A stretch of DNA of 64,000 bases from JAPUDQ01 sp964573015 (GTDB lineage: Bacteria; Patescibacteriota; Saccharimonadia; Saccharimonadales; Saccharimonadaceae). Both the position numbers and the translations under genes were made by a program. This document shows, piece by piece, positions 62,251 through 64,000 of the stretch (positions within the stretch are counted from its first letter, which is position 1; each line of letters opens with the position of its first letter). The DNA is taken from assembly GCA_964573015.1 (NCBI GenBank), contig CAZNHZ010000001.1, positions 124,001 through 188,000 on the forward strand. Direction: 5' to 3'. The notes under the pieces are model-generated. The model was not told the DNA's origin. It saw only the letters and a list, made by a program, of their open reading frames with translations, and did not search any database.

Positions 62251-62709
62251 TTGTCTAGTAAAACTCTTAACAAGAAACGAATGGATAGAAAATCCTACGC
62301 AATCAGTATGCTTTTCGTATTCCCGCTATTTATTATCAGCACGGCACTTGGTCGAGCATACGATTCTGCACCATACGAAACCGAGCAAGGTTTTGCATCA
62401 ATGGCACGGATGGTCGCTCTTGCACTGATGGTTGTAGTGGTAGTATGGACTATCCGTAGACTCCACGATGCTGGTCGATCTGGATGGTTCTCGTTATTAC
62501 TCATACCACCAGCAACATTATTCTTCTTGATTTATGCCCTTGTAGCTCCTGCTAAGAACGAAGATAACAAATGGGGAGAAGCAAGCTCGCAAGTTCGTGT
62601 TTTTGGGATTAAAGCAAAGGGTGTTTTAAGAATCACGAGCATTGTTTTAATTGCTCTACTCACATCGTTCGTTTCGCTGGTTTTTTATAGCGTACTGATT
62701 GGCATTTAG
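62251..62709 (+). CDS. DUF805 membrane protein, 152 aa
   Basis: The TTG start at 62251 follows AAGGAGG by 6 nt. It has four hydrophobic helices; WTIRRLHDAGRSGWFSLLL and a DNKWGEA end are DUF805 signatures. Function unknown in the family. It is controlled by the leader at 62077-62211. Confidence 0.82.
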   Translation: MSSKTLNKKRMDRKSYAISMLFVFPLFIISTALGRAYDSAPYETEQGFASMARMVALALMVVVVVWTIRRLHDAGRSGWFSLLLIPPATLFFLIYALVAPAKNEDNKWGEASSQVRVFGIKAKGVLRITSIVLIALLTSFVSLVFYSVLIGI

Positions 62710-62782
62710 TGTCAGCGGAAAATTTGTTGATTGTTTTGTTGCAAAAGCTGATTTTGACTAGAGATTTAAGAAGTAAAAGATG

Positions 62783-62795
62783 TATACTATAACAG
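62783..62795 (+). promoter_or_regulatory. leaderless -10 element of the helicase gene
   Basis: TATACT (62783-62788) followed by 7 nt and ATG. Confidence 0.55.
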
Positions 62796-64000
62796 ATGTT
62801 ACCAAAAATTATAGACAATGAGCGTAAACAATTGGGAGACACGCTCAGGGAGCTTAGTAAAACTCACGAGCATCTCTCAATAGCCACAGGGTACTGGGAT
62901 CTTCCTGGCACGCAAATTTTGTTTGATGAAATAAAAAACTACAAATCTATTCGCTTGCTTATTGGACAAGAACCTTTGATGCCTCGCTACAAGGCGAAGC
63001 TAAAGCTGGAAGAGCCAGAGCAAGCATTTCCCGATAAAGATATTAGTTTCGATCTTGCAACCCTCCCCCAAGATGAAAACTATCGCAAATTAGTAACTGA
63101 CTTAAAGCAGTTGATTGCTGATGGTCGTTTGGAAGTGCGAGTATATCGCCGAAGCTTCCTGCACTCCAAGTGCTATATCTTTGGAAATTACGAAAGCGAA
63201 TCCGCTATAGGAATTATTGGCTCGTCCAACTTCACTCGAGCTGGTCTAACTGCTAATACCGAATTGAATGCACTTGAAGACGACTACCGAATCGTGAAGT
63301 CTACTCCAAGAGCAGCAACAGACGATCACGGTCATTTAAGTTGGTTTGATAAAGTCTGGAATGACGAACTTACCGAAAAATGGGATGGAAGATTCTCTGA
63401 ATTACTTGGCGATTCTCCTGTCGGCGATCTTATGTACAGTCCTTACGATATGTACATAAAGACTCTTTGGGAACTATATCAAGATGAAATCGTTGAAGAC
63501 GAGAAGTTGTCAGAAGAAACTTCAGACATTCTTTATGCCTTTCAGCAACGTAACGCCCAACTGCTACTCAAGAAACTGAATAAATATGGTTTAGCGATGC
63601 TTGCTGATTCTGTTGGTCTTGGTAAAACAATTACTGCTGGTGCGGTTATCAAGCACTATGCTCACGAAAAGCAGAAACGACGCATTTACGTCATCGCTCC
63701 TGCTAGTCTTACTCAACAATGGCGAGATGAACTTGCTGGAGTATATGGCTTACTACCGAGCGACTTTGAGATCCTTTCAATGCAAGACAGCAATGCTATT
63801 CAGCGTGCACGAGAGCTAGATCGTTACGCAGAAGTAGATATGTTTGTTATTGATGAAGCCCACAACCTACGAAATGACGGCAGTAAACGACATCAAGAGC
63901 TACTCGAATGGTTTAGCGATAACCCAGAAAGCAAAGTATTACTCCTTACTGCTACACCGATCAACAACTCACTTACCGATTTTGTAAATCAGATCCAATT
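62796..64000 (+). CDS. PLD-nuclease/SNF2-type helicase, N-terminal part (runs off window)
   Basis: At least 401 residues, open at the window end. An N-terminal phospholipase D-like nuclease domain has LHSKCYIF (His123, Lys125) and GSSNFTRAGL; it is followed by an SF2/SNF2 ATPase with SVGLGKTITA (Walker A near 274), VIDEAHNLRN (DEAH near 353) and LTATPINN. Such fusions occur in defence islands and on mobile elements; a role in defence here is inference. The start is set by TATACT plus 7 nt. Confidence 0.9.
   Translation, partial: MLPKIIDNERKQLGDTLRELSKTHEHLSIATGYWDLPGTQILFDEIKNYKSIRLLIGQEPLMPRYKAKLKLEEPEQAFPDKDISFDLATLPQDENYRKLVTDLKQLIADGRLEVRVYRRSFLHSKCYIFGNYESESAIGIIGSSNFTRAGLTANTELNALEDDYRIVKSTPRAATDDHGHLSWFDKVWNDELTEKWDGRFSELLGDSPVGDLMYSPYDMYIKTLWELYQDEIVEDEKLSEETSDILYAFQQRNAQLLLKKLNKYGLAMLADSVGLGKTITAGAVIKHYAHEKQKRRIYVIAPASLTQQWRDELAGVYGLLPSDFEILSMQDSNAIQRARELDRYAEVDMFVIDEAHNLRNDGSKRHQELLEWFSDNPESKVLLLTATPINNSLTDFVNQIQ

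Noticed and set aside
1..64000. CRISPR array
   Set aside because: No regularly spaced direct repeats of suitable size were seen anywhere in the window.

Overview
The window looks like part of a Saccharibacteria (TM7) or closely related Patescibacteria genome using the standard code (TGA is a stop throughout). The evidence is a near-complete str/S10/spc/alpha ribosomal region with no rpmD (uL30) gene, zinc-free forms of several ribosomal proteins, and a small respiratory module (type II NADH dehydrogenase plus a cytochrome bo-type quinol oxidase) of the kind known in some Saccharibacteria. The assignment is inferred from gene content and protein resemblance; no phylogeny was run. An assembly gap (10 Ns flanked by long G and C runs) at 34200-34346 shows that this is a draft, probably environmental, assembly.

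Layout. Positions 1-7860 hold the rpoC 3' end, the str genes (rpsL, rpsG, fusA) and tuf. Positions 7870-14573 hold rpsJ standing alone, then cell-envelope genes: a YtxH-type protein, two VanY-type D,D-carboxypeptidases, a CapA-like phosphoesterase, a DUF3152 metalloprotease and a coiled-coil membrane protein. Positions 14614-23657 hold the S10/spc cluster rplC to rplO, including an undescribed 39-codon ORF between rpsS and rplV and a long hairpin between the rplF Shine-Dalgarno and its start codon. Positions 23776-30579 hold an orphan gene, secY, infA, rpmJ, rpsM, rpsK, rpsD, rpoA, rplQ, rplM and rpsI.

Positions 30582-39564 form an accessory zone: a restriction-modification gene broken by the assembly gap, an HUH (REP-associated type) transposase with two copies of a GC-rich double hairpin nearby, a CYTH protein and orphan small genes. 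Positions 38362-44826 are housekeeping: queuine insertion and uptake (tgt plus a YhhQ-type transporter), a lipid-kinase family protein, trpS, a pseudouridine synthase, a clamp-loader-like subunit and a TPR protein. Positions 44860-47540 hold three tRNAs, tRNA debris, a frameshifted HAD phosphatase and a Nudix-NADAR operon. Positions 47660-57902 hold rpmG with a possible leader peptide, a GH57/glycosyltransferase pair, and the divergent NDH-2 / cyoABCDE respiratory module.

From tRNA-Trp (58182) to the window end lies an integrated element. It carries a large serine recombinase whose frame runs antisense through the tRNA, a winged-helix protein, a SpoVG-like protein, structured intergenic regions, a DUF805 membrane protein behind a structured leader, and a PLD-nuclease/SNF2-helicase gene that runs off the end.

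Two patterns cross the window. Many genes outside the ribosomal operons start with an (often extended) -10 box only 5-7 nt before ATG and no Shine-Dalgarno, which implies leaderless mRNAs; three divergent pairs share intergenic spaces of only 33-34 bp. In addition, short orphan genes are repeatedly closed by unusually GC-rich hairpins.
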